64,000 nt of DNA from Bosea sp. (in: a-proteobacteria) (GCF_023953965.1 NZ_JAMLIX010000002.1:1219501-1283500); one strand, 5' to 3'. Numbered from the stretch's first letter, positions 1 through 8,660 are shown. Numbers and translations: made by a program. Notes: generated by a model from the letters alone, not told the origin.

Positions 1-317
1 ATACGCTGGGCCGTGGCGGTCGGCCCCTCGCCGGCCGACAGCGTCGTCACCAGCCAATGCGCCTTGCCGCGGTCGATCACGCCGGTCGGGCGGTTCTCCC
101 AGACGGCGAAGTCGACGACCAGCGCCACGAGGTAATCCGCATAGGCCGGCGCGCTTTGCGGCACGGCCCGGTCGAGCGCCACCAGGACATCGACGATGTC
201 CCGCGTGACGACGATGTCGTTCAAGATGTCGCGCTGAAGCAGCTTGACGTCTTCTTCGTCGATCGCGCGACGATCCATCACGCGATCGACGAATTCACGA
301 AGCTCATGACCCATCAT
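1..317 (-). CDS. Conserved hypothetical protein, truncated by the window edge
   Basis: An open frame reads leftward from an ATG at 317 and runs off the window after 105 codons, so the C-terminus is missing. The visible part begins MMGHELREFVDRVMDRR and is acidic and leucine/valine rich, with no signal peptide, membrane segment or recognised catalytic motif. A second ATG follows directly at 314. Codon use matches the neighbouring genes and the frame has no stops, which supports a real gene. I do not recognise the family and assign no function. Confidence 0.6.
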   Translation of the reverse strand, partial: MMGHELREFVDRVMDRRAIDEEDVKLLQRDILNDIVVTRDIVDVLVALDRAVPQSAPAYADYLVALVVDFAVWENRPTGVIDRGKAHWLVTTLSAGEGPTATAQR

Positions 318-551
318 GTTCAAACCCCTGTCCGGCGTTGTTTTGTGCCGGTACGTCCCTGTTGTGGGGTCACCATGCACCCGGCCTCGGCATCAGGTGG
401 TTAACGCGCGAATCTGAACGGATATTCAGGTTAAACAGAACTGAGTCGGCTTGGTTGCGAGGATGTTACTGCGATCATCCCGACGGCCGCGGGGATGACG
501 GCCACGTCAGCCCGCGCCGTCGCCGCCAAGGCCGCCGCAATCGCGAGCCGA

Positions 552-1238
552 TCAGGCGAGCCCGGCCGGCTCGACCCTCGCCAATCCCAGCACGGCCGGA
601 AGCTCGGGGAATGCGCGCAGCACATGCCGCGCGCCGCGCGCGACGAGGCTCTCGACCGGCTGGAAGCCCCAGGAGACGGCGACAGGCACCACACCGGCAG
701 CCACCGCCATCTCGATGTCGAAGGAGCTGTCGCCGACCATCGCCGTGCGTTCCGGCGCCGCGCCCGTCTCCGCCATCGCCCGCCGGATCATGCCCGGATG
801 CGGCTTCGAGGGCGCGTCATCGGCCGATTGCACCGTATCGAACAGTCCCTGCCAGCCATGCCGGGCGACGATGAACTCGGCCCCCTTGCGCGGCTTGCCG
901 GTGGCGATGCCGAGTTTCAACCCGCCATGGCGCTTCAGCTCGGCAAGCGTCTCGGCGACGCCGGCGAAAAGCGGCTCGTCGAGCGACGGATCGGTCTCGG
1001 CCCGCGCCCGCATGGCACGGAACACCTCCCGATAGCTCTCGGTCAGGCGGTCGTCGGGCCGGTCGAGCCCGGCAAGCTGCGCCATCGCGATATCGAGCGT
1101 CAGCCCGACGACGCCGAGCCCCGCCTCGCGGCCCGGATGCACCCGGCCGCAGCGCCTGAAGGTCTCGTATTGCGCGCCGAGGATGATCGCCTCGGAATTG
1201 ATCAGCGTGCCGTCGAGATCGAAGAGGATGAGGTCCAT
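552..1238 (-). CDS. HAD-superfamily phosphatase, phosphoglycolate phosphatase-like
   Basis: A 228-residue hydrolase of the haloacid dehalogenase superfamily. Motif I, DLDGT, is at residues 7-11 with the nucleophile Asp7 and acid/base Asp9. Motif II is the Thr of IATGKP, motif III the Lys of SKPHPGM, and motif IV GDSSFDIEMA supplies the Mg-binding acids. The cap between motifs I and II is helical, as in Gph/PGP enzymes, so a small phosphorylated metabolite is the likely substrate; the specificity cannot be read. The frame is open upstream to 1391, but that extension is unlike the family and crosses a palindromic repeat, so the ATG at 1238 directly before the motif I strand was chosen. Confidence 0.85.
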   Translation of the reverse strand: MDLILFDLDGTLINSEAIILGAQYETFRRCGRVHPGREAGLGVVGLTLDIAMAQLAGLDRPDDRLTESYREVFRAMRARAETDPSLDEPLFAGVAETLAELKRHGGLKLGIATGKPRKGAEFIVARHGWQGLFDTVQSADDAPSKPHPGMIRRAMAETGAAPERTAMVGDSSFDIEMAVAAGVVPVAVSWGFQPVESLVARGARHVLRAFPELPAVLGLARVEPAGLA

Positions 1239-1301
1239 GGCTGCGCCTTGGATCGCCGTGCGTCCCGCTGGACGCGACGTGGCGATCCATCTCCCAGTTT
1301 C

Positions 1302-1350
1302 AGCATCGGATTTTCCCGAAAAGTGGATTCCACTTTTCGTATCCGATGCT
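1302..1350. repeat. Nested palindrome, AAAAGTGG family, copy 1
   Basis: Outer arms AGCATCGGAT and ATCCGATGCT (10 bp, perfect) enclose inner arms CGAAAAGTGG and CCACTTTTCG (10 bp, perfect) around ATT. It lies between the PsiF-like gene and the HAD gene, both leftward. Related copies are at 17984-18025 and 32339-32383. It could fold as a strong hairpin on either strand and act as an intergenic terminator or RNA-stabilising element; function is inferred. Confidence 0.8.
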
Positions 1351-1415
1351 CTAGCCTGGATCGCCGAAGCGATCCAGCACTGCGCCGTCATGGCGCCGTC
1401 CCGTCAACGGGCGGC

Positions 1416-1883
1416 TCAACCCTTGGCCTCGCGCGCGCAATCGTCGACCGCCTTGCGCAGTTCGACACCGTCGAGCCCCCTGGCCCGCGCCTCCTTGCGG
1501 CATTCGGAGCGCAAAGCGAGGTCCGGCCGCTTGCCGTTGAAGCAGGCCGTCAGCGCCGCGATACGCTCCAGGCCCTCGAGCTTGCGCCCGTCGACCTCCT
1601 CCTTGCAGGACGCCCGCGCCGCCACGGCCGTCGGCTTGCCGTCGCGCGTGACGCCGCCGCCTGCGTAAAGCCGCACGCCCGGAAACTTGCCCTGCATGCA
1701 GATGCGCATCGCGGCCCGCAGATCCTCGCCCGCGAGCGCGACATTCTCGGAAACGCAATCCTGCCGGGCCTTGGCGCGCTCCGCCCGCGGGATCGGTTCG
1801 TCCGTGGCCGGAGCGACACCCTGTGCCTGCGCGGCCCCCACGATGCCGAAAAGGAAGGCGGAAACAATCAGGATCGAACGCAT
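1416..1883 (-). CDS. Secreted PsiF-repeat-like small protein
   Basis: A 155-residue protein starting MRSILIVSAFLFGIV with a typical Sec signal peptide ending near AQAQG (about residue 22). The mature part has regularly spaced Cys residues in segments such as DCVSENVAL, ASCKEEVDGRKLEG, ACFNGKRPDL and SECRKEARARGLDG. These resemble the PsiF repeat, a short Cys/Lys motif known from a phosphate-starvation-inducible periplasmic protein, whose biochemical role is unknown. The ATG at 1883 is preceded by GGAGGGG at good spacing; a longer frame from 1940 lacks this and would bury the signal peptide. It stands alone between a pseudouridine synthase gene and a palindromic repeat. Confidence 0.7.
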   Translation of the reverse strand: MRSILIVSAFLFGIVGAAQAQGVAPATDEPIPRAERAKARQDCVSENVALAGEDLRAAMRICMQGKFPGVRLYAGGGVTRDGKPTAVAARASCKEEVDGRKLEGLERIAALTACFNGKRPDLALRSECRKEARARGLDGVELRKAVDDCAREAKG

Positions 1884-1977
1884 GGTCAGCCCCTCCGATG
1901 ACGAGAACATCAATAGAACAGAAAGTGTTTTGTTCCGCAACTGTTCTCTTACGTTCCGTCACCGCGACAGGCGGGGA

Positions 1978-3189
1978 TCAGGCGTCCGGCGCCTCGACGA
2001 TCGGGTCATAGGGCGCGTCGTCGAAGCCGAGCAGGTTCCAGCTCTGGCGCATATGCGGCGGCAACGGCGCGCTGACGTCGATGACGCCCTTGCCGCGCGG
2101 ATGCGGCAGCACGATCCGCCGCGCCAAGAGATGCAGCTTGTTCTGGATGCCGCCGGGCAATTCCCAGTTCTGGATATTGAAATATTTCGGATCGCCGACG
2201 ATCGGATGGCCGATATGGGCAGCGTGCGCCCGCAGTTGATGCGTGCGCCCGGTCACCGGCTTCAGCGAGACCCAGGCGAGTTTCTGCGCCGCCGTCTCGA
2301 CCACGGCGTAATAGGTCACCGCATGCATCGCGCCGTCCTCGCCATGCTGGGCGACGGCCATGCGCTGGTCGCCGTCATAGGCTTCCTCGCGCGCGAGATA
2401 GGTCGAGATCCGCCCCTGACGGACGCGCGGCACACCGGCGACCAGCGCCCAGTAGACCTTGCGCGCCGCGCGCGAGCGGAAGGTCTTGGCCAGCGTCGCC
2501 GCCGCGAAGCGCGACTTGGCGATGACGAGGCAGCCGGCCGTGTCCTTGTCGAGGCGGTGGACGAGGCGCGGCTTCTGCCCGTCCTTGCTCGTCAGCGCCG
2601 CGAGCAGGCCGTCGACATGGCGCGTCGTGCCGGAGCCGCCCTGGACGGCGAGCCCCGCCGGCTTGTCGAGGACCATGACGTCGTCGTCCTCGTAGAGCGT
2701 GATCGAACGCAGGAAGCCGATCGTATCGGCATCGGCCTTGGCCGAGCGTGGGCGCTCGGCCTGGCTCTCCAGCTTCAGCGGCGGAATGCGCACGCTCTGC
2801 CCGGCCGCGAGCCGGTCCTTGCTGTCGGCGCGCTTGCCCTCGACGCGCAATTCGCCCGTCCGCACGATGCGCTGGATATGGCTGAAGGAGAGCTGGGGAA
2901 AGCGCGCCTCGAGGAAGCGGTCGATCCGCATCCCGTCCTCGTCCGGCGTCACCACGAGCTGCTGCACCCCGGTCGCGAGCACCTGCGCGGTTTCGGCCTT
3001 GACCTCGGCACGGGTCGGCCGGGGCGCTCCGGCCGGCTGGTGCGCTGGGCGCGATGCGCCGCCCGCGGCAGGCCGGGCCGCCGCCCGGCGCCGGGCGTCG
3101 TGGCTTGGCCGCTTGCCCCCGGTGCTCTTGCCCCCGGTGCTCTTGCCCCCCGTGCTCTTGCCCCCGGTGCCTTTTCCACCCGTCTTCAT
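1978..3189 (-). CDS. RluA-family 23S rRNA/tRNA pseudouridine synthase with S4 domain
   Basis: A 403-residue uridine isomerase. Residues 1-65 are a basic, low-complexity leader starting with repeated STGGK units. An S4 RNA-binding domain follows at about 86-140 (MRIDRFLEARFP). The catalytic domain carries the RluA/RluC signature VHRLDKDTAGCLV, with the catalytic Asp at about 214. The layout S4 plus catalytic core matches RluC/RluD-type enzymes that modify 23S rRNA, but the exact uridine target cannot be read. Its ATG overlaps the stop of crcB upstream (ATGA at 3186-3189), so the two are translationally coupled. The leader is encoded by a tandem DNA repeat at 3112-3171. Confidence 0.88.
   Translation of the reverse strand: MKTGGKGTGGKSTGGKSTGGKSTGGKRPSHDARRRAAARPAAGGASRPAHQPAGAPRPTRAEVKAETAQVLATGVQQLVVTPDEDGMRIDRFLEARFPQLSFSHIQRIVRTGELRVEGKRADSKDRLAAGQSVRIPPLKLESQAERPRSAKADADTIGFLRSITLYEDDDVMVLDKPAGLAVQGGSGTTRHVDGLLAALTSKDGQKPRLVHRLDKDTAGCLVIAKSRFAAATLAKTFRSRAARKVYWALVAGVPRVRQGRISTYLAREEAYDGDQRMAVAQHGEDGAMHAVTYYAVVETAAQKLAWVSLKPVTGRTHQLRAHAAHIGHPIVGDPKYFNIQNWELPGGIQNKLHLLARRIVLPHPRGKGVIDVSAPLPPHMRQSWNLLGFDDAPYDPIVEAPDA
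3112..3171. repeat. Four tandem 15-bp units encoding STGGK repeats
   Basis: The unit CTTGCCCCCGGTGCT occurs four times in direct succession with only single-base changes in units three and four. It is in frame within the pseudouridine synthase gene and encodes the N-terminal STGGK array on the minus strand. Such in-frame repeats can change copy number by slippage without breaking the gene. Confidence 0.9.
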
Positions 3190-3569
3190 GACAGGCTCCG
3201 CATCACAGCAAGCCCGCCGACGAGCCCCGCCAGCGACAGCGCGACCGAGCCGATCACATAGGCTGCGGCCGGCATCACGGCGCCACGCTCCCAGAGCAGC
3301 ACGGCGTCGAGCGAGAAGGCGGAAAAGGTGGTGAAGCCGCCGAGCACGCCGGTGGCCAGGAAGAGGCGCAGGCCCTGCGGCACGTCTTCCCCGGCGCGGA
3401 AGGCGAACCAGCCGGCGACGAGCCCCATCAGGGCCGAGCCGAGGATGTTGACGGCCAGGGTCCCATGGGGGAAGTCCATGCCGAACCAGCGCGGCGAGAC
3501 GGCATTGACGCCATGGCGCAGGACGCCGCCGATGCCGGCCCCGACGAAGACGAGAGCTGTGGAGATCAT
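3186..3569 (-). CDS. crcB: CrcB/FluC fluoride channel
   Basis: A 127-residue inner-membrane protein with four hydrophobic segments. It carries the family motif GTLAVNILGS, preceded by a conserved GGVLRHGVN segment. CrcB (Fluc) forms a dual-topology dimer that exports fluoride. The frame extends to a GTG at 3602, but the ATG at 3569 (MISTALVFVG) matches the usual length of 120-130 residues. The stop overlaps the start of the pseudouridine synthase gene. I saw no fluoride riboswitch upstream; the gene lies directly behind the small membrane protein gene in the same leftward unit. Confidence 0.9.
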   Translation of the reverse strand: MISTALVFVGAGIGGVLRHGVNAVSPRWFGMDFPHGTLAVNILGSALMGLVAGWFAFRAGEDVPQGLRLFLATGVLGGFTTFSAFSLDAVLLWERGAVMPAAAYVIGSVALSLAGLVGGLAVMRSLS

Positions 3570-3632
3570 CGCCGTGGCATAGAGCCTGCCGCAGCCTTGC
3601 ACAAACGAAAACCGCGGAAGCTCATGGCCGCG

Positions 3633-3800
3633 TCAGCGCCGCAGCCGCGGGCGCACATAAAGCTCGAAGGCGATGGTCAGCACGACGAAGACGAGCGCGA
3701 TGGCGAAGGCCACGACCCAATAGGCGACATCGTCCTCCGCGACGAACCAGCCGGCGATCAGCGAGGGAACGATCAGGAACAGGCGCGCCAGCAAGAACAT
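3633..3800 (-). CDS. Small two-helix membrane protein
   Basis: A 55-residue protein beginning MFLLARLFLIVPSLIAGW. It has two predicted membrane segments, about residues 2-20 and 28-48, separated by the acidic stretch VAEDDVAYW, and a basic tail RPRLRR. The ATG at 3800 follows a GGGGG ribosome-binding site and lies only two bases after the rarA stop at 3803, so it is probably co-transcribed with htrA-rarA. The family is not recognised and no function is assigned. Confidence 0.65.
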   Translation of the reverse strand: MFLLARLFLIVPSLIAGWFVAEDDVAYWVVAFAIALVFVVLTIAFELYVRPRLRR

Positions 3801-3802
3801 CC

Positions 3803-5110
3803 CTAATCCCCCCGCTCCTGCCGCAGCCGCTCCCAATACTCCAGCCGCTTGCGGATCTCGCGCTCGAAGCCGCGCTCGGGCGGATCGTAGAAGCGCTGCC
3901 GGCCGAGCACGTCGGGCCAGTAGTTCTGCCCGGAGAAGGCGTCCGGCGCATCGTGGTCATAGGCGTAGTCGGCGCCGTAGCCCTCCTCGCGCATCAGCCT
4001 CGTCGGGGCGTTGAGGATGGTCTTGGGCGGCATCAGCGAGCCGCGCTCCTTCGCCACCCGCGCCGCCGCCTTGTAGGCGGTGTAGGCCGCGTTCGATTTC
4101 GGCGCCGTCGCCAGATAGATCACGCAATTTGCCAGCGCCAGTTCCCCTTCGGGCGTGCCGAGCTGCTCATAGGTCTCGGCCGCCGCACGCGCATGCAGCA
4201 GGGCCTGCGGATCGGCGAGCCCGATATCCTCAACCGCCATGCGCACCAGCCGCCGCGCCAGGAAGCGCGGATCCTCGCCGGCATCGAGCATGCGCGCGAA
4301 ATAATACAGCGCCGCGTCCGGATCGGAGCCGCGGATCGTCTTGTGGAGCGCCGAGATCAGGTTGTAGTGGCCGTCCTGCGCCTTGTCGTAGATCGGCGCC
4401 CGGCGCTGGATCACCTCCGAGAGGCCGTGCTCGTCGAGCACCTCGCCGGGCTTCGCCGCCCGCCAGATTTCCTCGGCCAGCGTCAGCACGGCGCGCCCGT
4501 CGCCATCGGCGAAGCGCGCGAGCGCCAGCCGCGCCTCCGGCGTCAGCGGCAGCTCGCGGTTCTCCAGCACCTCGGCCCGGCCGAGCAGGAAGAGGAGCGA
4601 GCCCTCGTCCAGCGCCTTGAAGGTCAGCACGCGGGCGCGCGAGAGCAGCGCCGCGTTGAGCGCGAAGGACGGGTTTTCGGTGGTCGCGCCGATCAGCGTG
4701 ATCGTGCCGTCCTCCATCACCGGCAGGAAGGCATCGAGCTGGGCGCGGTTGAAGCGGTGGATCTCGTCGACGAAGAGCAGCGTGCCCCGGCCGCCGAGCC
4801 TGCGCCCGCGCGCCGCCTCGAACACCTTCTTGAGGTCGGCGACGCCGGAGAAGATCGCGCTGATCTGCTCGAAGCCGAGATCGACCAGCCCGGCGAGGAG
4901 CCGCGCCACGGTGGTCTTGCCGGTGCCGGGCGGCCCCCAGAAGATCAGGCTGCCGATCGTGCCCGAGGCCAGCAGGCGCGTCAGCGCCCCGTCCGGCCCG
5001 GTCAGGTGCTCCTGGCCTGCGACCTCGGCAAGCGTCGTCGGACGCAGCCGGTCGGCGAGCGGCCGGGGGCCGGACTTGTCGAGGCCGGAGGCTGAGAACA
5101 GGTCGCTCAC
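3803..5110 (-). CDS. rarA: RarA/MgsA replication-associated AAA+ ATPase
   Basis: A 435-residue clamp-loader-like AAA+ ATPase that acts at stalled replication forks. Walker A GPPGTGKTT is at residues 59-67, Walker B LLFVDEIH at 111-118, and sensor 1 GATTENPSF follows near 141-149. The C-terminal MgsA-type tetramerisation region ends in the conserved NYWPDVLGRQRFYDP. Translation most likely starts at the GTG at 5110 (SDLFSASGL), which overlaps the stop of the HtrA gene as GTGA. The frame is open much farther upstream only because it runs through htrA in another frame. Confidence 0.93.
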   Translation of the reverse strand: MSDLFSASGLDKSGPRPLADRLRPTTLAEVAGQEHLTGPDGALTRLLASGTIGSLIFWGPPGTGKTTVARLLAGLVDLGFEQISAIFSGVADLKKVFEAARGRRLGGRGTLLFVDEIHRFNRAQLDAFLPVMEDGTITLIGATTENPSFALNAALLSRARVLTFKALDEGSLLFLLGRAEVLENRELPLTPEARLALARFADGDGRAVLTLAEEIWRAAKPGEVLDEHGLSEVIQRRAPIYDKAQDGHYNLISALHKTIRGSDPDAALYYFARMLDAGEDPRFLARRLVRMAVEDIGLADPQALLHARAAAETYEQLGTPEGELALANCVIYLATAPKSNAAYTAYKAAARVAKERGSLMPPKTILNAPTRLMREEGYGADYAYDHDAPDAFSGQNYWPDVLGRQRFYDPPERGFEREIRKRLEYWERLRQERGD

Positions 5111-6543
5111 CCCGGGAAGACCGAGGTGATGGTCTGGCCGTTGCGGGTGATCGTCACCTCCCAGGCGCGCCTGCGCTCCTTCAGCATCGCCTCGACCTCG
5201 CGCGAGTTCGTCATCGGCTCGCCGTTCAGCGCCTTGATCAGGTCGCCCTTCTGGAAGCCGACATTGGCGGCGGTGCTGCCCTCCTCGACCTCGCTGACGA
5301 CGACGCCCTCGCTGCCGGTCTCGACCGAAAGCTCCTCGGCCAGCGCCGGCGACATGTTGCCGACCGTCAGCCCGGCGAGCGGCGAGCGGCTCGTGAGCTT
5401 GATGAGGTCGCGGGGCCGCGACTCGGGCGCGGCGACGAGCTTCACGGAAACCGGGATGCGCTTTCCGGCGCGCAGCACGGTGAGCACCGTCGTGCCGCCG
5501 ATCGGCCTTGTGGCGTAGCGGTAGCCGAAGGATTCCGGATCGTCGGTCGCGACGCCGTCGACCGAGAGGATGACGTCCGAGCGACGCAGGCCCGCCTGTT
5601 CGGCCGGCCCCTTGTCGACGACGCTGGCGACGACCGAGCCCGCCGGCCGGTCGAGCCCGAGCCCGTCGGCGACATCCGCCGTCAGGGCCTGCAGCCGCGC
5701 CCCGAACCATGGCCGCCTCACCGTCTTGGCGCCAGCCCTGGCGCTGTCGACGACGAGGCGCACCATCGCCGAAGGGATCGCGAAGCCGATGCCGACGCTG
5801 CCGCCCGAGCGCGAATAGATCGCTGTGTTGATGCCGACGACGCGGCCCTTCATGTCGATCAGCGCACCGCCCGAATTGCCGGGGTTGATCGCAGCATCCG
5901 TCTGGATGAAGGACTGCGCGTCGCCGACGCCGATCTGCGTGCGCGCAAGCGCCGAGACGATGCCCTGCGTCACGGTCTGTCCGACGCCGAAGGGATTGCC
6001 CATGGCGAGCACGATGTCGCCGACCTGGAGCTCGTCGGTGTCGGCGAGCGCGATCGCGGTCAGGTTCTTCGCATCGGCGAGCTTGAGCACGGCAAGGTCG
6101 GTGCGCGGATCGCGCAGCAGGATCGTGGCCTCGACCTCGCGCTTGTCGGCGAAGGCGACCTTCACCTCGCTCATGTTCTCGATGACGTGGTTGTTCGTCA
6201 CCACGAGCCCGCCCGCGGCATCGACGATGACGCCGGAGCCGAGCGAACGCTGGACCCGCTCGCGCGGCACGCCGAAGCCGCCATCGCCGAAGAAGCGGCG
6301 AAAGAACGGATCGTCCATGAAGGGGTTCTGTGGGCGCTTCTCGACGCGCGCGCCATAGACGTTGACCACCGCCGCCGCCGTCTGCTTCACCAGCGGCGCG
6401 AAGGAGAGCGTCATCTGCTCGCGCGTCTCGGGGACCTGGCGCGCCTGACCGAGCGCCGGCCACGGCGCGGCAGCTACTGTCAGGGCACCGGCGAGCGCCG
6501 TCGCGGCCAGGATCTTCCGGAAGCTTGAGGGGCGCTGGATCAT
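5107..6543 (-). CDS. HtrA/DegP-family periplasmic serine protease (Do-like)
   Basis: A 478-residue envelope quality-control protease. A signal peptide covers about residues 1-32 (ATALAGALTVAAAPWPALG). The trypsin-like domain has the triad His119 (TNNHVIE), Asp149 (DPRTDLAV) and Ser224 (GNSGGAL). Two PDZ domains follow, about 250-345 and 380-478. This is the DegP/DegQ layout that degrades or holds misfolded periplasmic proteins. The gene heads a leftward unit with rarA (4-bp overlap), the small membrane protein gene and probably crcB. The start at 6543 gives a well-formed signal peptide. Confidence 0.93.
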   Translation of the reverse strand: MIQRPSSFRKILAATALAGALTVAAAPWPALGQARQVPETREQMTLSFAPLVKQTAAAVVNVYGARVEKRPQNPFMDDPFFRRFFGDGGFGVPRERVQRSLGSGVIVDAAGGLVVTNNHVIENMSEVKVAFADKREVEATILLRDPRTDLAVLKLADAKNLTAIALADTDELQVGDIVLAMGNPFGVGQTVTQGIVSALARTQIGVGDAQSFIQTDAAINPGNSGGALIDMKGRVVGINTAIYSRSGGSVGIGFAIPSAMVRLVVDSARAGAKTVRRPWFGARLQALTADVADGLGLDRPAGSVVASVVDKGPAEQAGLRRSDVILSVDGVATDDPESFGYRYATRPIGGTTVLTVLRAGKRIPVSVKLVAAPESRPRDLIKLTSRSPLAGLTVGNMSPALAEELSVETGSEGVVVSEVEEGSTAANVGFQKGDLIKALNGEPMTNSREVEAMLKERRRAWEVTITRNGQTITSVFPG

Positions 6544-6690
6544 GCTCGTCCTCGTTCAGAAACAAAGGCGCCGGAGCGGCGTTACCCGTTCAGGCGCGTT
6601 CACCCGCCAACCCGCTGCAAAGCGCTGCTGTTCCCGCAGCGGCATGCCTCACCCCGATATGGCCTTTCAGCGCCGGATAGGAAGAGCAGG

Positions 6691-7110
6691 ATGAGCCTGA
6701 TTCGGCTTGTGTACGCCAGCGAGAGCCGGCTCGTCGATACCTGTCGCAGCGAAGAGCTGGACAGGATTCTGGCGAGCGCGCGGCGCCTCAACGAGCGCAA
6801 CGGCATCACCGGCTTCCTGCTGGCAACGGATTCAGCCTTCGCGCAGGTGCTCGAAGGGGCGCGCGAGGCGGTGGCGGAGACCTATGGTCGGATCGGGGCG
6901 GACCCGCGCCATGCGGGGCTCAAGCTGCTCTGCGAGCAGCCGATCGCCGCGCGTTCCTTCCCCGGCTGGGCGATGGGCATCTCCGAGCGCGACGAGACCA
7001 CGACCTTCATCTTCGGCCTCTACGGCGTCACGCCCGAAGAGGACCTCCAGGTCCAACCGCTCGACGTCCTTCTCGACCTCGCCGGCGAGCTCGCCGGGCC
7101 ACCGGCCTGA
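6691..7110 (+). CDS. BLUF-domain blue-light sensor, single-domain type
   Basis: A 139-residue flavin photoreceptor made almost only of a BLUF domain. The residues that bind FAD and carry the light-induced hydrogen-bond switch are present: Tyr8 (LVYAS), Asn34, Gln52 (FAQVLEG), Trp93 and Met95 (FPGWAMG), with the family's GITGFLL core. The Asn-Gln and Gln-Trp distances, 18 and 41 residues, match AppA. No output domain is attached, so signalling must go through a partner, usually a c-di-GMP enzyme or a regulator; none is next to it. An 11-bp GGAAGAGCAGG segment precedes the ATG. It is divergent from htrA and convergent with the dehydrogenase gene. Confidence 0.93.
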   Translation: MSLIRLVYASESRLVDTCRSEELDRILASARRLNERNGITGFLLATDSAFAQVLEGAREAVAETYGRIGADPRHAGLKLLCEQPIAARSFPGWAMGISERDETTTFIFGLYGVTPEEDLQVQPLDVLLDLAGELAGPPA

Positions 7111-7218
7111 AACCAGCACGATCGCGCCCCACGGCAAACCGGCGTCAGCCACCGGAATCGAAAGGGCGACCATGCCGGCCGCCCTCACTCCTCGTCAGCT
7201 TTGCGAAGCGCCGGCCGC

Positions 7219-8484
7219 TCAGGTCGCGAAGAAGCTCTGGGTGCCGTGCGCCTCGATCGCCTCGGCCAGGCGCCGCAGCGCGTGGACATAGGCCGCGGTG
7301 CGCATCGCGATGCCCTTATCCTGCGCCACGCTCCAGATCGCGCGGCCCTCGCGTTCCATGATCTCGCGCAGGCGCTCATGGATCTCCGGCAGCATCCAGT
7401 AGAAGCCCTGCCGGTTCTGCACCCATTCGAAATAGGAGACGGTGACGCCGCCGGCATTGGCCAGGATATCGGGCAGCACGGTGATGCCGCGCGCCTCGAG
7501 CAGTTGATCCGCCTCCGTCGTCACCGGGCCGTTCGCCAGCTCGAGCACGACGCGCGCCTTGACGCTGCCGGCATTGCCCGCATGGATCATGTTCTCCAGC
7601 GCCGCCGGCACCAGGAGCTCGCAATCGACGCCGACGAGATCGTCGGCGTCGATCCGGCGATGGCCGCCCTCGCCGGCGGTCGCCGCGACGGCCTGCCCGC
7701 TCTCCTTGGCGGCGACGAGCCGCGCCACGTCGAGCCCCTCCTCGCAGGCGACGGCGCCGGTCGAATCCGATACGGCGACGATGCTGTGCCCGTCTTCCGC
7801 CAGAAGTCTGGCGATGAACTGGCCGGCATTGCCGAAGCCCTGGATCGCCACCCGCATCCTGTCGCCGAGGCCGAGATCGGCGCGCAGATGCCGCACGAGG
7901 TAATAGCCGCCGCGGGCGGTGGCGTCGTTGCGGCCGAGCGAGCCGCCGAGCGCGATCGGCTTGCCGGTGATCACCGCCGGCACGGCCTGGCCGACGATCT
8001 GGGCATATTCATCGGCCATCCAGCCCATGATCATCGCATTGGTGTAGACATCCGGTGCCGGGATATCGCGATCGGGGCCGATCGTACGCGCGAAGGCCTG
8101 GATATAGGCCCGCGACAGCCGCTCGAGCTCCGCCTTCGAGAGCTGGCGCGGATCGACCTGCACGGCGCCCTTGCCCCCGCCATAGGGCAGGTTCATCACG
8201 GCGCATTTGAAGGTCATCCAGAAGGCCAGCGTCTCGACCTCGTCGACCGTCGAGGAGGGATGGTAGCGGATGCCGCCCTTGGTCGGCCCGCGCGTGTCGT
8301 CATAGCGGCAGCGCCAGGCGAGGAAGGATTTGCGCGAGCCGTCGTCCATCCGGATCATCAGCCGGACCTGGGTCGTCTCTCGGGCGAATTTCAGCTTCTC
8401 GATCACATCGGAATCGACATTGAGATGCTTGGCGGCGGCGTCGAGCCGCACGAGCGCATGGTCGAGAAGGGAATCGTTCGACAT
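7219..8484 (-). CDS. Glu/Leu/Phe/Val dehydrogenase
   Basis: A 421-residue NAD(P)-dependent amino-acid dehydrogenase that interconverts an amino acid with its 2-oxo acid and ammonia. Substrate-binding Lys69 (GPTKGGIRYH), Lys93 (TFKCAVMN) and catalytic Lys105 (YGGGKGAV) are present, as is the conserved Asp of IPAPDVYTN. The Rossmann motif GFGNAG lies at about residue 217. Length and N-terminal wording fit hexameric GDH more than leucine dehydrogenase, but the substrate is not certain. A candidate promoter at 8529-8558 would give a short leader. The gene sits alone between rplQ and the BLUF gene. Confidence 0.9.
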   Translation of the reverse strand: MSNDSLLDHALVRLDAAAKHLNVDSDVIEKLKFARETTQVRLMIRMDDGSRKSFLAWRCRYDDTRGPTKGGIRYHPSSTVDEVETLAFWMTFKCAVMNLPYGGGKGAVQVDPRQLSKAELERLSRAYIQAFARTIGPDRDIPAPDVYTNAMIMGWMADEYAQIVGQAVPAVITGKPIALGGSLGRNDATARGGYYLVRHLRADLGLGDRMRVAIQGFGNAGQFIARLLAEDGHSIVAVSDSTGAVACEEGLDVARLVAAKESGQAVAATAGEGGHRRIDADDLVGVDCELLVPAALENMIHAGNAGSVKARVVLELANGPVTTEADQLLEARGITVLPDILANAGGVTVSYFEWVQNRQGFYWMLPEIHERLREIMEREGRAIWSVAQDKGIAMRTAAYVHALRRLAEAIEAHGTQSFFAT

Positions 8485-8528
8485 GATGCAATCCGTCCTG
8501 AGAAGCTAAAACGCAGGCATTCGCTTAA

Positions 8529-8558
8529 ATTCCATGCCGGCAATGCACAAGCGGTCAA
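8529..8558 (-). promoter_or_regulatory. Candidate sigma-70 promoter of the dehydrogenase gene
   Basis: On the minus strand TTGACC and TGGAAT are separated by 18 bases. Transcription would start near 8522, giving a leader of about 38 bases to the ATG at 8484. It lies just downstream of the rplQ terminator. Confidence 0.5.
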
Positions 8559-8604
8559 AAGACGCATCGCACCGGCGAAATCCGCACGCAGCGCGTCGGG
8601 CATG

Positions 8605-8626
8605 AAAAAAGCGGCCTCGCGGCCGC
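8605..8626 (-). terminator. Rho-independent terminator of the rplQ-end transcript
   Basis: On the minus strand a GCGGCC/GGCCGC stem with a GCGA tetraloop is followed by six T. It lies 35 bases past the rplQ stop and closes the ribosomal protein block. Confidence 0.85.
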
Positions 8627-8660
8627 CTTCTTAAAAAAAACTCCCGGTCCGTCGGGCCGG

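Noticed and set aside
3803..6565. A 920-residue fusion frame covering RarA and the HtrA region
   Set aside because: The N-terminal two thirds is the out-of-frame shadow of htrA; the GTG at 5110 gives the family-length RarA.
6600..6660. A GGAAC-N17-GGTT pattern upstream of htrA resembling a general-stress (EcfG) promoter
   Set aside because: The -10 matches CGTT at only three of four bases and the palindromic context makes chance likely.
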